Below are positions 52,149 to 60,921 of a DNA stretch of 64,000 nt, piece after piece. Within the stretch, counting starts at the first letter, position 1; the number at the start of each line of letters is the position of its first letter. The notes below the pieces were generated by a model. That model was not told the origin of the DNA. It worked only from the letters and a program-made list of their open reading frames with translations, and ran no database searches. The DNA lies in NCBI GenBank assembly GCA_965242845.1, contig CBDETC010000003.1:1488001-1552000 (forward strand). Reading direction: 5' to 3'. The stretch comes from RHLJ01 sp965242845 (lineage in GTDB: Bacteria > Bacteroidota > Rhodothermia > Balneolales > Balneolaceae). The position numbers and the translations under genes are program-made.

Positions 52149-52352
52149 ATGAGAAATTTTATTGATAAAGAATACCACCCGGTAATCGAAGAATATATAA
52201 CAGCCTATGTAGACGACGACATAGAATCCGTTGAGAGAGAGACCTTCGAGGAGTTGCTGGTTCATGATGATGATCTCCGTGAATTGGCATTCTCCGCGAA
52301 GGAAGGCAAAAGACTTATGGAGACGCTACGTTTGCTAAAGCAGGCGAATTAG
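52149..52352 (+). CDS. Small acidic protein, possible anti-sigma factor
   Basis: A 67-residue soluble protein, strongly acidic (VDDDIESVERETFEELLVHDDDLRELAF). It resembles the N-terminal helical part of cytoplasmic anti-sigma domains (VIEEYITAYVDDDIE... corresponds to the L-x-A-Y-x-D-G-E-L pattern) but lacks their zinc-binding His/Cys residues and any membrane span. Position directly after an ECF sigma gene is the main support for an antagonist role. No recognised family. Confidence 0.6.
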   Translation: MRNFIDKEYHPVIEEYITAYVDDDIESVERETFEELLVHDDDLRELAFSAKEGKRLMETLRLLKQAN

Positions 52353-52354
52353 AA

Positions 52355-52421
52355 ATTAGGAATAGTGGAATTAGGAGTAAGCGTCCCGTATTCCTAATTC
52401 CATATTGACCTATTCCTAATT
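52355..52421. repeat. Nested inverted repeat between convergent genes
   Basis: An outer stem AATTAGGAATA (52355-52365) / TATTCCTAATT (52411-52421) and an inner stem GGAATTAGGA (52367-52376) / TCCTAATTCC (52392-52401) are both perfect. The structure ends at the amylase stop codon and follows the small acidic gene by 2 nt, so it may be a bidirectional transcription end without long T-tracts. Confidence 0.6.
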
Positions 52422-54900
52422 ACTTAATCAAAGTCATTTTCTTAGTGGATATAAAATCCCTGGCTTCCAGTCTATAGAAGTAAACCCCACTTGAAAGATT
52501 TGCTCCTTCAAATTGAACCGAATGAGAACCAGCTATTCTTTTCTCATTAACCAGAGTACTTACCAGTCTTCCCGTGATATCAAATACTTGCAGTTTTACT
52601 TCTGAGGCCTGAGGTAAATAGAAAGAGATAGTGGAAGTAGGGTTGAAAGGGTTTGGATAGTTTTGATTGAGTTTAAAATCGTCAGGTCTTCCGGTGGATT
52701 CGGTTGAAAGTGCACCGCTTACCAACTGAAGAACTTTTATTTCATAAGGTTCAAATTCCACTTCTTCCTGAACCCAGGAGCCATTCAAGGTATTCGTAGT
52801 CCCAAATGATGGATACGAGTATAAAATACCTTCCAGATAATTATAGATAAGCTCATCATTATTGACCGCGTTATAAGTGAAGGTAAAATCACTGGTAACC
52901 TGGTTTCCACTTAAGTTAATCATTACAATATAAGCTGATAAGCCGTCAGTAAATCTCGAGAAACCAATCGTTGAGCTGCTAGTGCTATTAGCTATTTCCA
53001 ATTCTCCTAATTGAAAGGCTTCATGATCATTTCTCAAATGAATAAGGCTTTTGTAGTGATTAAAAAGTGAGCCTGGATCTTCGCTCATCACCTCAACATT
53101 GAAATCTCCGAAGTTTGAATTAGGACTTCTCCAGGGTGAGCCTGAAGTAAATCCGGCATTGGATCCATCACTCCATTGCATGGGGAGTCGGATATCTTCA
53201 TCTGGTTTTTGTCCCAGCATGCCTACTTCCTCACCATAGTACAGATAAGGTATACCTGGTAACGTGAGCAGAAGGGAAGCTGCCGTTTTTGCTTTGTTCA
53301 CATTTTGGCCCAACACATTCATTATTCGATTCTGATCATGATTGGTCAAAAAAGTACCGTATTGTAGAAAAGGATATTCATCGTATACCTTTTGCATCTG
53401 GGAAATAATAGAAGCTGAATTTCCACTATTCACAGAATTCAACATGGCGTTGGCTAAATCAAATTCAAAAGCGTAATCCAGGCGATCGTTGGAGATATAA
53501 TCGAGAACAATGTTTGTAGGCTCCCAGGCTTCTCCCACATTAAAGGCATCCGGGTTGATTGACTTAACATGCGTATTGAAATCCTGCCAGAACTGGAGCG
53601 TTCCATCGGTATTCTTTAGCTGAGAACCATCCTCATCAATATAAAGCACGGCATCCTGCCGGAATCCATCTACTCCTATATCTGATAGCCAAAACTCGGC
53701 GACAGCGAACATGGAATCTTTTAAAGCCGGGCTGTCATAATTCAAATCAGGCATTCCTCCCCAGAATAATCCGTAATAATATTCACCATTGCGTGAATGC
53801 CATACGGTTTGACCCCAGGGACCATTATATCCAGGATTCGTATCGCTCCAGCGATAGAAATCTCTGTATTGAGGATTATTGGCGGCTGATTGTTCAAACC
53901 AAGGGTGTTGAGTAGAACTATGATTCATTACCAGATCAATGATCACTCTTATTCCTCGACTATGAGCTTCGGCAAGGAAATTTTCAAAGTCCTCCATGGT
54001 CCCATAATCAGGGTTGATAGAGCGGTAATCGGTTACGTCATAGCCATGGTAGGAGGGAGAGTCATGGATAGGCATTAACCAGATTCCCGTAATTCCAAGA
54101 TCAGAATCGGTATTAGGATCTCCATCATTTAGATAATCCAGTTTCTCAGTCAACCCGTTGAAATCTCCAATTCCATCTCCATCAGAGTCATAAAAACTTC
54201 TAACGAAGATTTCATAGAATACCGACTCATTCCACCATTTTGCATCTGCTAAAACCCGTTCTTTTACCTCGATATAATCTTCATAAAAGAGTGTATCAAA
54301 CACCTCTCCATCTGAGACAATAAGCTCCACATCAAATGTTCCGGTTTCCAGGTATCGTATAGCAGGCTCAGCATCAGAAGAGGAGTCAGGAGAGCCACCT
54401 TCAAATGACCAGGAGTAGCTGGTTACTTTCCCAGAGCTCAAATCATCAAACTGGACGAGGCTGTTTTGGAATATGCTTCTGTTAGAAGTTCCAAATCCAG
54501 CAATCGGAGGACCGTCCGGATCAGCTTCATCATTATACCATACCAGAATGATATTGGTATCCGCTACTACCGTGTATTTTCGATTATTACCAGCTCCCGG
54601 AAACTCTTCTCTGTCATCCCAGGCTCCGTTATATCTGAATTTGTATTCGATCTCCTGTCCAATAGTGAATCCGTCTATTTCAACAGAATAGACAGAGTCA
54701 TCATCTGCATCATTGAGTTGGGTAAGGGTTCCTCCCCAACCGTTAAATGTGCCGGCGATATCTACAAATTCGGAGGAAGGGTCAAAGTTTCCTTGTTTAA
54801 TTTGATAACTCATATCCACCTGAAAAAGAATGGATTTATCCTGGGCATTGGATGTAAGAGTAATAAGTAAAATGAGTAGGAGTGAGAGAGTGGTTTTCAT
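52420..54900 (-). CDS. Secreted GH13 alpha-amylase with PKD and type IX sorting domains
   Basis: An 826-residue protein. Order: signal peptide (ends SNAQ, residue 20); a starch-binding CBM20/48-like domain (about 22-122, IAGTFNGWGGTLTQLNDADDDSVYSVEI); a PKD domain (about 130-212, YSWSFEGGSPDSSSDAEP); a GH13 barrel (about 220-640) with nucleophile D416 (GVDGFRQDAV), acid/base E457 (NVGEAWEP) and D522 (TNHDQNR); a C-terminal beta domain; and a sorting domain (LNQNYPNPFNPTSTISFYL to MTLIK). It should degrade starch-like alpha-glucans at the cell surface. There are no susC/D-like genes alongside. Confidence 0.93.
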   Translation of the reverse strand: MKTTLSLLLILLITLTSNAQDKSILFQVDMSYQIKQGNFDPSSEFVDIAGTFNGWGGTLTQLNDADDDSVYSVEIDGFTIGQEIEYKFRYNGAWDDREEFPGAGNNRKYTVVADTNIILVWYNDEADPDGPPIAGFGTSNRSIFQNSLVQFDDLSSGKVTSYSWSFEGGSPDSSSDAEPAIRYLETGTFDVELIVSDGEVFDTLFYEDYIEVKERVLADAKWWNESVFYEIFVRSFYDSDGDGIGDFNGLTEKLDYLNDGDPNTDSDLGITGIWLMPIHDSPSYHGYDVTDYRSINPDYGTMEDFENFLAEAHSRGIRVIIDLVMNHSSTQHPWFEQSAANNPQYRDFYRWSDTNPGYNGPWGQTVWHSRNGEYYYGLFWGGMPDLNYDSPALKDSMFAVAEFWLSDIGVDGFRQDAVLYIDEDGSQLKNTDGTLQFWQDFNTHVKSINPDAFNVGEAWEPTNIVLDYISNDRLDYAFEFDLANAMLNSVNSGNSASIISQMQKVYDEYPFLQYGTFLTNHDQNRIMNVLGQNVNKAKTAASLLLTLPGIPYLYYGEEVGMLGQKPDEDIRLPMQWSDGSNAGFTSGSPWRSPNSNFGDFNVEVMSEDPGSLFNHYKSLIHLRNDHEAFQLGELEIANSTSSSTIGFSRFTDGLSAYIVMINLSGNQVTSDFTFTYNAVNNDELIYNYLEGILYSYPSFGTTNTLNGSWVQEEVEFEPYEIKVLQLVSGALSTESTGRPDDFKLNQNYPNPFNPTSTISFYLPQASEVKLQVFDITGRLVSTLVNEKRIAGSHSVQFEGANLSSGVYFYRLEARDFISTKKMTLIK

Positions 54901-55241
54901 TGATGAATAGAATTAAGCAAGACTACAACTATAATCGCGCTTAAAATAGAAATCAGGTTACCTATTAAAAAGTAATCATTCGATACTTTGTTCTCATCTT
55001 GTTTAATTCTGGTACCGATTTTCAATGCTCCAAATGCTGTAATAACATGGGGGTACCCGGCCATTAATCCAACAACCAATACAGCTCGCTCAAGGATACC
55101 TTTCAAAACATCCTTTAGGTTGAGAGTAGGAGATTTGCCCTCTTGTATAGATTTGATCATTCTCTTATTAAGGATATAGAAAACCAAATGGACAACCGTT
55201 TCCATCAACGCCCAAATCAATATGCTTCGTGGATCCATCAT
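54897..55241 (-). CDS. Small membrane protein resembling the C-terminal half of DUF3307
   Basis: A 114-residue protein with three or four hydrophobic segments. The stretch ILERAVLVVGLMAGYPHVITAFGALKIGTRIKQDENKVSNDYFLIGNLISILSAIIVVVLL resembles the C-terminal part of DUF3307 proteins (LER, a membrane span, AKS/RF-like stretch, EYxLIGTLLS, span). The N-terminal half of that family is missing. DUF3307 genes commonly sit beside satD, as here: the two overlap by 4 nt (ATGA). The function is unknown. Confidence 0.65.
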   Translation of the reverse strand: MMDPRSILIWALMETVVHLVFYILNKRMIKSIQEGKSPTLNLKDVLKGILERAVLVVGLMAGYPHVITAFGALKIGTRIKQDENKVSNDYFLIGNLISILSAIIVVVLLNSIHQ

Positions 55242-55873
55242 AGTGTTTTGATATAGTCAAAGATGAAGGATTTAAGCAGGTTGTATTCTTTAATCATTAG
55301 TGTCTTTCTGCGTTTCCAGATTTGCGTCCTGGTTTTGTGATGGAGTTCACCGACTTCCTGGTTGTTTTCATTATTGATCATATCCAGGATAAGAGGGAAG
55401 TCCTCTTTTTTCCAAGAGTCAATGATACTGTCTAATACCTCAAAAATCCTTGTTAATTGTTCGGAATGAATAGATTCACTCAAATGAAACTGGAACCTCT
55501 TGCGGTCTCTTTTTTTGGAAGTAAGCATTTTCCGGGCTTCAGTCAAACCTGCTCCCAGCATTTCATGAGCAATGTCCGGGTTTATTTCGGTATCAATCTC
55601 CCCAAACCGGTACACATAGTGGAGGTTAAAGTCTAAGGACTGCTTCAGCCTTAATTCTTCCATGGAGAATATGATGCTTATTGCGGCGGAGAGAGAATCA
55701 GTTACTCCCTGGAATTCATCACCTAGTGTGATAGTAAGAGGAGAGAGAATGCTCTTGTTGAAAGAGGTGTTTGTTTCATCAACCAGGGTTTTGAGATCTG
55801 CCTTGAGCATCTCAGCATCTTTAGCTGAGCTTCCGGTTACATCTCCCATCAATATGGAGTACTTTTTTGACAT
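55238..55873 (-). CDS. SatD-family protein
   Basis: A 211-residue protein of the SatD family (named after the Streptococcus mutans acid-tolerance locus; activity unknown). The N-terminal ~130 residues look like a class III nucleotide-cyclase or GGDEF-type fold: D11 in ILMGDVTGSS, D52 in TLGDEFQGV, and MLGAGLTEARKM with R114. The C-terminus (ENNQEVGELHHKTRTQIWKRRKTL) looks like a DNA-binding helix pair. The start is ATG 55873; an in-frame TTG 15 nt upstream is less likely. An inverted-repeat operator lies just upstream. Confidence 0.8.
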   Translation of the reverse strand: MSKKYSILMGDVTGSSAKDAEMLKADLKTLVDETNTSFNKSILSPLTITLGDEFQGVTDSLSAAISIIFSMEELRLKQSLDFNLHYVYRFGEIDTEINPDIAHEMLGAGLTEARKMLTSKKRDRKRFQFHLSESIHSEQLTRIFEVLDSIIDSWKKEDFPLILDMINNENNQEVGELHHKTRTQIWKRRKTLMIKEYNLLKSFIFDYIKTL

Positions 55874-55894
55874 GCTTAATTGTATCAAAAAAAA

Positions 55895-55930
55895 TGAAAC
55901 AAATCAATATGTTTCAATAAAAATGAAACA
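55895..55930 (-). promoter_or_regulatory. Triple half-site operator upstream of satD
   Basis: TGAAACA (55895-55901), TGTTTCA (55910-55916) and TGAAACA (55924-55930) alternate in orientation with 8- and 7-nt spacers, forming two overlapping inverted repeats 22-57 nt upstream of the SatD start codon. With a putative helix-turn-helix in SatD itself, autoregulation is the simplest reading; an external repressor is the alternative. Confidence 0.6.
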
Positions 55931-55967
55931 ATAAATTAAGTGTCAGTAAATCTGAGTCAGGAGAGGA

Positions 55968-56309
55968 CTACCACTCACTAAAAGCGATAGAACCGTGGCT
56001 AAGATGGGTAATATGCCGAGGATTACTGATTGGGCTTTGAGCTACCCAAAGCTCAACTTCAACTCCCAGAAGTTCATCTTGTAAGTCTTCGATAACTAAA
56101 CCTTGTTCTACGCCCCGATTTATGTAATAATTGGTCTTATCTCCTTCAAGTTGAAATACGATATCATAGGAGGGGCCTTCAATGATGTTTGCAACTACTC
56201 CGGTAACCGGTACCGAGTTTTCCTGGCTGGTATCAATCTGGAGAAAAAAGATGAGGATGAAGAAACTGAAGAAAGATACTGCGATGAAATAGAAGAGAGC
56301 TTTTTTCAT
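55968..56309 (-). CDS. Small membrane-anchored protein of unknown function
   Basis: A 113-residue protein with one N-terminal hydrophobic segment (KALFYFIAVSFFSFFILIFFLQI), a signal anchor or uncleaved signal, followed by a beta-rich outer part (VTGVVANIIEGPSYDIVFQLEGDKTNYYINRG, then LLGVEVELWV). No family recognised. It follows the Nudix-like gene by 23 nt on the same strand and may share its transcript. Confidence 0.6.
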   Translation of the reverse strand: MKKALFYFIAVSFFSFFILIFFLQIDTSQENSVPVTGVVANIIEGPSYDIVFQLEGDKTNYYINRGVEQGLVIEDLQDELLGVEVELWVAQSPISNPRHITHLSHGSIAFSEW

Positions 56310-56332
56310 AATAGAGGCTAAATAATGGTCGA

Positions 56333-57670
56333 CTAAGTATTCATGATATTCTTAAAAAAGTCAAGATGCTTGAAAGTAAGTCGCAAAGCTGAGTCCCCAG
56401 CAGCTAGCATACCTTCCTCTAATCGTTGATCTACCTCTTCTTGAGTAAATGGAATACCCCACCGGTCGGCTTCGGTAATGATAACTCCCTCATCATTATT
56501 TGTGAAAGGAGTGGAGCCAAAGAGCTCATTGAAGGTGTCTTCTTTAAAGATGGAAACAGAGACTACTTCCGCTTGCAAGCTGAGAGGGTCCAGTCCAAAG
56601 CCAAGAAAGAAGTTTTTGATGTTTCCCTGTTCCACTTCTCTTAAATAGTCGCTAAAGGGCGAGGTTTTTGAATAGTCGAAGATTTTGCCTTCTTCTCCCT
56701 TGAATTCTTCCAGGTTCCCAAGCTCTTCGGCATACTCTCTCATGGTATTATTCCATAAAGGGAGATCCTTGCTGAAATTATCGCCTTTGCTTAGTGGCTG
56801 ATACTCTCCGGCAGGAATTACATGACGAATATTGGCAGCATATCCTTGTCCAGAACCTCGTTCATGCAATAGAAAACGGAAAGAGTCTCCGTTATGAATC
56901 AATGTTAAGGTTGAGATACCTCCGAGTACTACGGTATGATTAAACGCACCACTTTGTTTGAGACCATCAAGAATTTGTTTTCTGAATGGGAGAGCTTTGA
57001 TCTTTGAATGTTTATCGAATGAGAAGACATCATCAAACAGATCAATCTTATTGATTTCAAGAAGGTTTCTGATCAATTCGTGTTGAACCCCTTTCCCATA
57101 ATTGATTTTGTAGAAGTAGCTGTAGGGCTTTTTGGAGATGTTGAATTGAAAGTTTGTGCCGTCACTTTCCAGGTCTAGGAAACGATACTGCCGGTTATCC
57201 TCAAAAATCTTTGGCTGGAGTAATTCTTTAACAGCATTTGTGTAAAGCGGAAAACGATGTTGTTCATCGGTATAGGGAAGGGGGAGTTTAACCGGGTTTA
57301 ATTTGGGAGCTGCTTCATCTACCAGCGAACAGGATACCTCTTCAAGTGGAATAGGTTTTTCCGGAATCCATCGATCGATGCATAGAAGAGGAAGTTCTTC
57401 CAGAGGGAGGAATTTCTCATCCTTCAGATAATCCAGGTTAATGGAATGAGCGATTTCAGAGAGCTGAGTACGATTTGTACCTCCAAATTTTTTATTGATG
57501 ATTACGAACTCTTCCTGGCTTCTCTTAACGTTGACAGGTTTGGTACTTTTATTCCTTGCAGATTTGATCACCCACATCACGATTCCAAATGCAGGAGCAG
57601 CAATTCCTAAGATGATAGCCAGTGCCTGGAGAATGGGGCTCTCGACAATAGATTGAAAAAATTCGCTCAT
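56333..57670 (-). CDS. Membrane-anchored Nudix-like protein
   Basis: A 445-residue protein. One span near residues 13-37 anchors it, with a large cytoplasmic part. Residues about 283-320 contain a Nudix-like stretch, HVIPAGEYQP (283-292) and MREYAEELGNL (310-320), but the Nudix box is incomplete: the Glu eight residues before R311 is L. IPAGxFQP plus REYxEEL also occurs in actinobacterial XRE-regulator proteins with C-terminal Nudix-like domains. Catalysis is therefore uncertain; ligand binding is as likely. The N-terminal 280 residues match no family I recognise. It faces the S9 peptidase gene divergently. Confidence 0.65.
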   Translation of the reverse strand: MSEFFQSIVESPILQALAIILGIAAPAFGIVMWVIKSARNKSTKPVNVKRSQEEFVIINKKFGGTNRTQLSEIAHSINLDYLKDEKFLPLEELPLLCIDRWIPEKPIPLEEVSCSLVDEAAPKLNPVKLPLPYTDEQHRFPLYTNAVKELLQPKIFEDNRQYRFLDLESDGTNFQFNISKKPYSYFYKINYGKGVQHELIRNLLEINKIDLFDDVFSFDKHSKIKALPFRKQILDGLKQSGAFNHTVVLGGISTLTLIHNGDSFRFLLHERGSGQGYAANIRHVIPAGEYQPLSKGDNFSKDLPLWNNTMREYAEELGNLEEFKGEEGKIFDYSKTSPFSDYLREVEQGNIKNFFLGFGLDPLSLQAEVVSVSIFKEDTFNELFGSTPFTNNDEGVIITEADRWGIPFTQEEVDQRLEEGMLAAGDSALRLTFKHLDFFKNIMNT

Positions 57671-57814
57671 ACTAAAAATCCTTCGATGTTCGAAGTTGAA
57701 TGTTCAATTGTTCCATGGTCGGATAAGAACGGGAATTATCCTGATTTACAAAACTTGGCTTTTAAACCATTTCGAATTTGCTATACTTGAATGCTTAAAA
57801 CTAACTAGATACCA

Positions 57815-60556
57815 ATGAAATTGAACTCAGTAAAAGCTCTTCTCTTTACAGTTTTATTACTACTTCCTATCCATTCATTTGCCCAGGGGGTACTCACCTT
57901 TGAAGATGTGATGAAATTCGAAGACCTCACCACACCAAGAATATCTGATCAGGGAAACTGGTTGATTTATGGAGTATGGCCTGATCGTGGAGATGGTTAT
58001 GCGGTAGCCACGCAGGTTAACAGAAATACGGAATATCAAATCGAACTGGGCGCAAACCCCATTATATCATCGAATGAATTATGGGTGGCAGCCAGACGAG
58101 AAGTGTCTTTAGCAGTTCAATTGAAAGAAAAGAGGAAGGCTCCAAAACGAGGAATGAGTTTGCTTTCTCTGGCAGATGGCTCCATCGCCCAATTCGATAG
58201 TGTAACTAGCTTCCGCTTTTCAAACAATGGAGAATGGCTGGTTTATAAGAAGCTTCAGACTAAAGCAATCGCAGATCTAAAATCGGAGAACAAGAGACTT
58301 GGAACAGAATTGGTGCTTCGTGAATTGGGGAGCGAAGAAGAATTTTCTTTTGGCTTTGTGACTGCTTTCGCCTTCGATAGCCTGTCTAACTATTTAGCCT
58401 ATTCGGTGATTGATACTTCTAACATGGAAAATGGTGTGTACCTGTTTGATCTCTCTGCAAAAGAAACAATGACAGTACAGAATACAGAATCAGGAGTATT
58501 TACTAACCTAACCTGGGAGCCGAAGAAGTCGAACCTGGCTTTCACAGTGGCGACCTATGATACTAACTTCACAGACAGCGATGCATCGCTCATGCTATGG
58601 ACGTCCAGGAATAAAGACCTGAATACTCTGGTAGAGCCTGGTGAAGTGAGTGATGAGTTTGCTTTGCGCAACAGAAATCGATTGCTGTTTACCCATGACG
58701 GAGATCGGTTATTCTTTGCCCTAAGAGATCGTGAAATGGTTGATCTGGACAACAAAAAGGATGAGGAAGACGAGGAGATCGATATTTATGATATCGATTC
58801 TATTATTGATGATCGTGGACTGGATATCTGGCACGGAGATGACCCTCTAATCAAAACACATGAAATTCAAACCTGGAATGGCCGAAAGAATCACCTATAT
58901 ACCGCAGTGTACCATTTCGGAAGACGGGCAAAGTGGGTACAATTAGGCGATAAGAGTGTTCCTGATGTTCAGGTGCGTCACAATGAGAATGTGGTGTTAG
59001 GATATAGCAATTTGCCATACCGAAAGGACAGAACCTGGGATGGTACCTATAGAGATTTCTATACCATTGACTTACAAACAGGGAAAAAAACTCAATTCCT
59101 GAGTCGTCAGGGGTTCTTTCCTCAACTTTCTACTAGTGGGAAATATGTTGCTTACTACCAGGATAAGCAATGGTATCTGTATGATGTGGAGAATGGGTCT
59201 TCCCGGAATTTAACAGGTGGAATAGACAATCCGTTTTATAACGAAGATCATGACTATCCAAGTGATGTTCCTGGTTATGGGGTAGCTGGTTGGACTTCCA
59301 AAGATGCTCATGTATTGATTTACGATAAGTTCGATGTCTGGAAGTTTGATACCAGGAATGGAAACTCAACGAACATCACCGGCGGAGAGGGTAGAGCTGA
59401 GAATCGCATCTTTCGTATCACACGATTAGAAAATAACGGAGATGCTTTTGGTACTAATGAAGAAGTCCTTCTTAATTCTTACCACGATTTAAATAAGAAT
59501 TTCGGTTTCTATTCAACCGGAATTAATAATTCTGAGGTAGAGCCACTTTTGGAAGAAGACAAGAAGTTCACTTTTGTGGCTAAGGCTGATGAATCCGATG
59601 CCGTGTTATATAAGCGAGAGGCTTATGATGAATTCCCGAATCTTTGGGTAGCCAACGACTGGATGTTCAAAGATGTAGCAAAGCAAACGAATCTGCATGA
59701 GGACCTGAGTGAGAAATGGAATTGGGGGAAAGCAGAACTGGTGGATTGGTTAAGCACTGATGGGACCTATATGCAAGGAGTGGTCATCAAACCGGATGAT
59801 TACGATCCCAATAAGAAATATCCCATCATGACCTATTACTATCGCTTCTTCACTAATCGTTTGCACGATTTCAATGAACCGCGAACGAATCACCGTCCGG
59901 TGTTTGCTCAGTATGTGAGTGATGGTTATGTCGTATTTCTGCCTGATGTACGTTTTGAAATTGGCCGACCTGGTTTTGCGGCTACCAAAAGTGTGGTTCC
60001 GGGAATCCAGAGACTGGTAGAGCTGGGTATTGCTGATCCTGATAAGCTTGGGCTGCACGGACATTCATGGAGTGGATACCAAACGGCCTTTATTGTTACC
60101 CAGACGGATATTTTTGATGCCGCTGTTTCAGGAGCTCCGGTTAGTAATATGACCAGCGCTTATGGTGGAATAAGATGGGCGTCTGGTTTAGCACGTAGTT
60201 TTCAGTATGAAAAAACGCAAAGCAGGATAGGAGAGACCCTGGTAGAAGCTCCGCTTAAGTATGTAGAAAACTCTCCTGTGTTCTATGCAGATCAAATCAC
60301 CACGCCGATGCTCATCCAGCATGGAGATGATGACGGAGCCGTGCCCTGGTACCAGAGCATTGAGATGTACCTGGCTATGCGGCGCTACGACAAGGACGTG
60401 ATTTTCCTCCAGTACCATGGAGAACCGCATCACCTACAGAAGTACGAGAATAAACTGGATTACGCCATCCGGATGAAAGAGTATTTCGATTACTACCTGA
60501 AAGGCGAAGGCGAACCCGAGTGGATTATCTCCGGAGAAAGCTTTCAGGGGAGGTAG
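57815..60556 (+). CDS. Secreted S9-family prolyl oligopeptidase-like peptidase
   Basis: A 913-residue serine peptidase with a signal peptide (ending SFAQ, residue 24). Residues about 30-640 are a beta-propeller (WD/PD40-like repeats such as LSTSGKYVAYYQDKQWYLYDVENG). The alpha/beta-hydrolase domain has nucleophile S751 in GLHGHSWSGYQT, acid D840 in QHGDDDGAVPW and probable base H872 in HGEPHHLQ. It cleaves peptides in the periplasm or outside. Larger than the usual 700 residues because of an extended propeller. It has no sorting domain, so it is probably periplasmic. Confidence 0.9.
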   Translation: MKLNSVKALLFTVLLLLPIHSFAQGVLTFEDVMKFEDLTTPRISDQGNWLIYGVWPDRGDGYAVATQVNRNTEYQIELGANPIISSNELWVAARREVSLAVQLKEKRKAPKRGMSLLSLADGSIAQFDSVTSFRFSNNGEWLVYKKLQTKAIADLKSENKRLGTELVLRELGSEEEFSFGFVTAFAFDSLSNYLAYSVIDTSNMENGVYLFDLSAKETMTVQNTESGVFTNLTWEPKKSNLAFTVATYDTNFTDSDASLMLWTSRNKDLNTLVEPGEVSDEFALRNRNRLLFTHDGDRLFFALRDREMVDLDNKKDEEDEEIDIYDIDSIIDDRGLDIWHGDDPLIKTHEIQTWNGRKNHLYTAVYHFGRRAKWVQLGDKSVPDVQVRHNENVVLGYSNLPYRKDRTWDGTYRDFYTIDLQTGKKTQFLSRQGFFPQLSTSGKYVAYYQDKQWYLYDVENGSSRNLTGGIDNPFYNEDHDYPSDVPGYGVAGWTSKDAHVLIYDKFDVWKFDTRNGNSTNITGGEGRAENRIFRITRLENNGDAFGTNEEVLLNSYHDLNKNFGFYSTGINNSEVEPLLEEDKKFTFVAKADESDAVLYKREAYDEFPNLWVANDWMFKDVAKQTNLHEDLSEKWNWGKAELVDWLSTDGTYMQGVVIKPDDYDPNKKYPIMTYYYRFFTNRLHDFNEPRTNHRPVFAQYVSDGYVVFLPDVRFEIGRPGFAATKSVVPGIQRLVELGIADPDKLGLHGHSWSGYQTAFIVTQTDIFDAAVSGAPVSNMTSAYGGIRWASGLARSFQYEKTQSRIGETLVEAPLKYVENSPVFYADQITTPMLIQHGDDDGAVPWYQSIEMYLAMRRYDKDVIFLQYHGEPHHLQKYENKLDYAIRMKEYFDYYLKGEGEPEWIISGESFQGR

Positions 60557-60921
60557 TATTAAGGTCATCCTGAGATTACTACCGAAGGATCAGCGCAATT
60601 TCAATCCAACTAGAGATTAGCTAAGCTGACTCTTCGTTAGGCTCAGAGTGACTATCGGTCGTCATCCCTGACCTGTCTGCCGACAGGCAGGCTTGATCCG
60701 GGATCTGTGGAGGGTGAATCGTTGATAGAGGGCTTATCATAAACTAAAGCCAAGCCTTGCAGATGCTGAAACAAGTCCGCCTTCCAAAGTACTTGTACGG
60801 AGGGCAGGTTCAGCATGACTGCATTTATTAAGTTAGATCAAGCATACACTTAGATCAGATATCTCGCACAAGCGGACGCTTGCGCTAGGATGGGGGGCAC
60901 TTGCGCTAGGTAGGTTCAAGA
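60557..60921. repeat. Gene-free stretch filled with REP-like palindromes
   Basis: This 365-nt gap has no supported gene. 60563-60651 runs from GGTCATCCTGAGATTACTAC to GGCTCAGAGTGAC. 60661-60820 runs from GTCATCCCTGACCTGTCTGC, through TTGATCCGGGATCTGTGG and AAAGTACTTGTACGGAGGGC, to GTTCAGCATGAC. Parts match the elements at 39535, 46999 and 19738. A separate CACAAGCG element (60866-60889) and a partial copy, CACTTGCGCTAGG (60899-60911), close the stretch. Confidence 0.75.
60866..60889. repeat. Dispersed palindrome GCACAAGCGGACGCTTGCGC
   Basis: CAAGCG-GA-CGCTTG is an inverted repeat followed by GCTAGG. A second copy with perfect arms (CACAAGCG-GA-CGCTTGTG, then CTAGG) lies at 61397-61420. The two direct copies flank the small secreted-protein gene at 60922-61359. 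Confidence 0.65.
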
